Assembly (NCBI GenBank): GCA_030615045.1
Contig: JAUWZY010000043.1
Location: 1 to 7,515 of the forward strand
Source of the DNA: Chloroflexota bacterium
GTDB taxonomy: Bacteria > Chloroflexota > Dehalococcoidia > SZUA-161 > JAUWZY01
Direction of reading: 5' to 3'
DNA: 7,515 nt
Position 1 is the first letter of the stretch, and each line of letters opens with the position of its first letter. The notes under the pieces are model-generated. The model searched no databases. It was not told where the DNA came from and saw nothing but the letters and a program-made list of their open reading frames with translations. Below are positions 4,939-7,515 of this stretch, piece by piece. The translations under genes and the position numbers were made by a program.

Positions 4939-6929
4939 AGTACCATCACCTCGGCTAATAGTTGCTGCTGAGTGAACCCACGGAGGTTAGCAGCCCCGGG
5001 GCGGCAGGTGGACACGCATAAGCCACAGCCCTCACACACGCTCTCAATGACCCCAGCCACCGTGCGGCCATCACTGGTGACCAGAGAATCGATGGCGTTG
5101 AACGGGCAGGCCTCAACGCAGAGAAGGCAGCCAATACATCTCATGGCATCTATGGTCGCTGTCATCGGGTCTGAAGTCAAGGTATCGTGGCTGAAAAGCG
5201 CTGCCACTTTAGCCGCAGCAGCACTGCCCTGCGCTACACACTCCGGGATATCCCTGGGGCCAATACAACTGCCAGCGAGGAAAACGCCATCGGTCAGCGT
5301 CTCCACCGGGCGCAACTTGGGGTGTGCCTCGATGAAGAAATTATTGCTGTCACAGCTAATATTGAGCCTCCGCGCCATCTCTGCGGCACCGGCGCTGGGT
5401 ATCATCCCCGTTGCCAGCACCACCAAGTCAGCAGCGATCTCCACCGGGCGACCGATGAGGGAATCCTCGCCACAGACAATAAGCTTACCATTCTGGGGGT
5501 AGATTTTGGAGACGCGGCCGCGCAAGTATAGAGCGCCATACTCCTCTTGCGCCCGCTGAGCGAACTCCTCGTAGTCCTTACCCCCGGCCCGAATATCGAT
5601 ATAGAAAATATAGGACTGGATCTCCGGGTCATGTTCCTTGAGCATGATAGCATGTTTGGCCATATACATGCAACAAACCTTGCTACAGTAGCTTCGCCCC
5701 TTCTGGTCATCCCGGGAGCCAACACAACTCACGAAGACCACAGTCTGGGGATGGCTGCCATCGGAGGGGCGAATAACCTCGCCACTGGTCGGCCCTGAGG
5801 CGTTCATCAACCGCTCCAATTGCAAACCACTGATCACATCGGGATACCGGCCAGCGCCGTATTCACCATAAACAGCGGCATCGAAGGCTTGATAGCCGGT
5901 GGCAACAACGATGGCGCCAAATTGCTCAGTGCTCACCTGATCCTGCTGCTCCCAGTCGATGGCACCGGTGGGGCATAGCTTCTCGCAAATGAGACATTGA
6001 GGTGGCTTTTTACCTTCCTTTCCCTGTTCCATAAACTCAAGATATTTCATATAGCGGCAGTGCTCGGTATCGATGACCGGCTTGGGAGGAACCGCCTGGG
6101 CAAAGGGGATATAAATCGCAGTGCGCTGCCCGAGCCCGTGGTCGAACTCAGAGGGCAACTTCTCCGGGCACTTCTGCCAGCAGGTGCCACAGCCAGTGCA
6201 CTTGGAGTGATCCACCTTCTTTGCCTTGTGCAGAATCTCAACCTCGAAATTGCCCACAAAGCCATTGACCTTTTGCACCTCGGCATAAGTGAGCAGGGTG
6301 ATCTTAGGGTGCTGAGCGACATCGACCATCTTTGGAGTCAGGATGCATGCCGAGCAATCGAGGGTGGGGAAGGTCTTGTCCAGCTGAGCCATGTGACCGC
6401 CGATGCTCGGCTCTCGCTCAACCAGAACGACCTCATATCCAGCATCAGCGATGTCTAATGCTGCCTGGATGCCGGCAACGCCGCCGCCGACAACCAAAGC
6501 TCGCTTGGTGAGCCCGATCTCCTTGGGGAAAAGGGCTTCAGCACGGCTGACCTTGGCTACCGCCATCCTGACAAGCTCTATCGCCTTTGCCGTGGCAGCC
6601 ACGGTATCGCCACTGTGGACCCAACTACAGTGCTCACGGAGATTGGCAATTTCTAAAAGGTAGGGATTGAGCCCGGCGGCAGCCACAGTTCTGCGGAAGG
6701 TCATCTCATGCATGCGTGGTGAGCAACTGCCGATAACCACCCGATTAAGTCGATTGGCGATGATAGCATCCCTGATGCTGGCCTGCCCCGGCTCGCTGCA
6801 GGTATACTTGTTATCATCAACGAAGACCACCTGAGGCATTTTCTCGGCTGCTGCCATCACCTCAGCGATATCGACCGTGCCCGCGATATTAGTGCCGCAG
6901 TGACAGATAAAAACGCCAATCCGAGCCAC
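4935..6929 (-). CDS. hdrA: HdrA, flavin-bifurcating heterodisulfide reductase subunit A
   Basis: This 664-residue protein is full length for HdrA and is the FAD-containing core where electrons would be split between two acceptors. The N-terminal domain has FICHCGTN (C9, C11), C44 (YTCSEPGQ), C69 (GSCSPRMHE) and C101. The FAD-binding fold begins with GGGVAGIQAA (148-157) followed by GGHM (177-180). An inserted ferredoxin domain has C244, C247, C250 and C254, then C291, C312, C315 and C319. The HdrA-typical block SCVGSRD...YCSKVCCMYMAK supplies C402, C415, C419 and C420. A second FAD segment contains LATGM and LAGSCIGPRDIPE. The C-terminal ferredoxin has C598, C601, C604, C608 and C632, C635, C638, C642. 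All cluster sets look complete and no selenocysteine is used. The start is GTG at 6929, which gives the conserved ARIGVFICHCG N-terminus, with AGAGAGG just upstream. It follows hdrB by 12 nt. Confidence 0.96.
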   Translation of the reverse strand: MARIGVFICHCGTNIAGTVDIAEVMAAAEKMPQVVFVDDNKYTCSEPGQASIRDAIIANRLNRVVIGSCSPRMHEMTFRRTVAAAGLNPYLLEIANLREHCSWVHSGDTVAATAKAIELVRMAVAKVSRAEALFPKEIGLTKRALVVGGGVAGIQAALDIADAGYEVVLVEREPSIGGHMAQLDKTFPTLDCSACILTPKMVDVAQHPKITLLTYAEVQKVNGFVGNFEVEILHKAKKVDHSKCTGCGTCWQKCPEKLPSEFDHGLGQRTAIYIPFAQAVPPKPVIDTEHCRYMKYLEFMEQGKEGKKPPQCLICEKLCPTGAIDWEQQDQVSTEQFGAIVVATGYQAFDAAVYGEYGAGRYPDVISGLQLERLMNASGPTSGEVIRPSDGSHPQTVVFVSCVGSRDDQKGRSYCSKVCCMYMAKHAIMLKEHDPEIQSYIFYIDIRAGGKDYEEFAQRAQEEYGALYLRGRVSKIYPQNGKLIVCGEDSLIGRPVEIAADLVVLATGMIPSAGAAEMARRLNISCDSNNFFIEAHPKLRPVETLTDGVFLAGSCIGPRDIPECVAQGSAAAAKVAALFSHDTLTSDPMTATIDAMRCIGCLLCVEACPFNAIDSLVTSDGRTVAGVIESVCEGCGLCVSTCRPGAANLRGFTQQQLLAEVMVL
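4945..4952 (-). promoter_or_regulatory. Shine-Dalgarno site of flxD inside hdrA
   Basis: GAGGTGAT on the coding strand sits six bases before the flxD ATG and within the last codons of hdrA. This is an ideal ribosome-binding site for a translationally coupled ATGA junction. Confidence 0.7.
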
Positions 6930-6933
6930 TTGT

Positions 6934-6940
6934 TCCTCTC
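6934..6940 (-). promoter_or_regulatory. Shine-Dalgarno site of hdrA (GTG start)
   Basis: GAGAGGA on the coding strand lies four bases before the GTG at 6929, in the 12-nt gap after hdrB. It supports the GTG start of hdrA rather than an internal methionine. Confidence 0.6.
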
Positions 6941-6941
6941 T

Positions 6942-7515
6942 TCAGGCTAATCCCTTATCCTCCAGCATTGGCAGTGTGTCTGTTAAATGCTTATCCAAAA
7001 GCAATTGCCTGGCGGAAAAGCCCAAGGCAAGCCCCAAAAGCTGAGTAAAGTATAGCACAGGCAGCCCAACCCCGTCCTCATACCTGGCTCTCATCTCTTT
7101 CTGATGGCCGTCCAAATTGCTATGACACATAGGGCAAGCGACGACGATGCAGTCGGCACCCAGTTGCTTTGCCTGAGATAAAATGCGATGCGATAGCCTT
7201 AACACGATATCGGGGCGGGAAAGGGGCAGGCTGGCGCCGCAACATTCGGTCTTGAAGCTCCAGTCGATGCTCTCAGCACCCAGCATCTCCATTAGCCCGT
7301 CCATTATCTGCGGGTTTTCCTCGTCATCGAAGTCGAGAATATCTCGAGGCCGGACTAAGAGACAGCCGTAATAGCAGGCGACCCTCATGCCAGCAAGCGA
7401 CCGCTTCAATTTTGAGAGCACAGTCTCCTTGTCCTCAGCGATCACCTCTAACAAATGCAATACTTCAGCAGTGTTATGGAATTCCTTAGCCAGAAGCTCT
7501 CTAACTGTGTTCAGA
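6942..7515 (-). CDS. hdrB: HdrB, CCG-domain heterodisulfide reductase subunit B (N-terminus outside window)
   Basis: The reading frame is open through the right edge: 18 further codons precede the TTG at 7460, so that TTG is internal and the gene begins beyond the window. About 190 residues are present; HdrB is usually about 290, so roughly the first third is missing. The visible part begins with a helical VRELLAKEF region and then has CYYGCLLVRPRD, followed by TECCGASLPLS and VVACPMCHSNL. This is one complete CCG motif: a Cys about 39 residues before the CC pair, then about 34 residues to C-x2-C. The CCG repeats of HdrB hold the noncubane [4Fe-4S] clusters that reduce the disulfide substrate; the first repeat should lie off the edge. 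The acceptor could be a DsrC-type trisulfide or another thiol/disulfide, which the sequence cannot decide. hdrA follows after 12 nt, and hdrC is expected upstream. Confidence 0.93.
   Translation of the reverse strand, partial: LNTVRELLAKEFHNTAEVLHLLEVIAEDKETVLSKLKRSLAGMRVACYYGCLLVRPRDILDFDDEENPQIMDGLMEMLGAESIDWSFKTECCGASLPLSRPDIVLRLSHRILSQAKQLGADCIVVACPMCHSNLDGHQKEMRARYEDGVGLPVLYFTQLLGLALGFSARQLLLDKHLTDTLPMLEDKGLA

Noticed and set aside
4972..5502. Plus-strand open frame of 176 codons
   Set aside because: It is antisense to the C-terminal part of hdrA, with low-complexity Ser/Ala/Pro composition.
4935..6929. Selenocysteine-containing HdrA
   Set aside because: All expected cysteine positions are Cys codons and there is no in-frame TGA within the gene.
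1..7515. CRISPR array, tRNA or rRNA gene, insertion sequence, attachment site or riboswitch
   Set aside because: Coding sequence fills almost the whole window, gaps are under 30 bases, and no spaced repeats, tRNA-like sequences or transposase motifs were seen.

Overview
This window looks like part of the chromosome of a strictly anaerobic bacterium with flavin-based electron bifurcation. The evidence is a same-strand run of genes rich in iron-sulfur and flavin proteins. The run has the arrangement of the Flx-Hdr complex (flavin oxidoreductase plus soluble heterodisulfide reductase) known from sulfate reducers such as Desulfovibrio and found in many anaerobic lineages. Base composition is moderately GC-rich by eye. 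Nothing here fixes the phylum; Chloroflexota (Dehalococcoidia-like) and Desulfobacterota are both plausible guesses.

Plus strand, about 1-1839: two tandem paralogues of the UPF0261 / Tm-1-like ATP-binding family. The first is cut by the left window edge and only its C-terminal part is present. The second is complete (409 aa) and starts 28 bases later behind a strong ribosome-binding site.

Minus strand, 7515 down to 1836: a tightly packed operon read right to left as hdrB (N-terminus outside the window) - hdrA - flxD (mvhD-like) - flxC - flxB - flxA. Spacings are 12 nt, a 4-nt ATGA overlap, 22 nt, a 4-nt ATGA overlap and an 11-nt overlap. There is no internal promoter or terminator space. The two transcription units converge and their stop codons interlock in the four-base palindrome TTAA at 1836-1839, so no intergenic terminator exists between them.

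Inferred working model: FlxA takes electrons from NAD(P)H through FAD and a [2Fe-2S] cluster. FlxB and FlxC, which look like paralogues of each other, and the [2Fe-2S] protein FlxD relay them to HdrA. The HdrA flavin then splits the electrons between a low-potential ferredoxin and a high-potential disulfide-type acceptor reduced at HdrB (DsrC trisulfide is the acceptor proposed in sulfate reducers). The reverse, confurcating direction is equally possible. HdrC is expected just beyond the right edge. The role of the UPF0261 pair is unknown and its link to the complex may be only positional.

I saw no RNA gene, CRISPR array, insertion sequence or riboswitch. No intergenic stretch is longer than about 30 bases.
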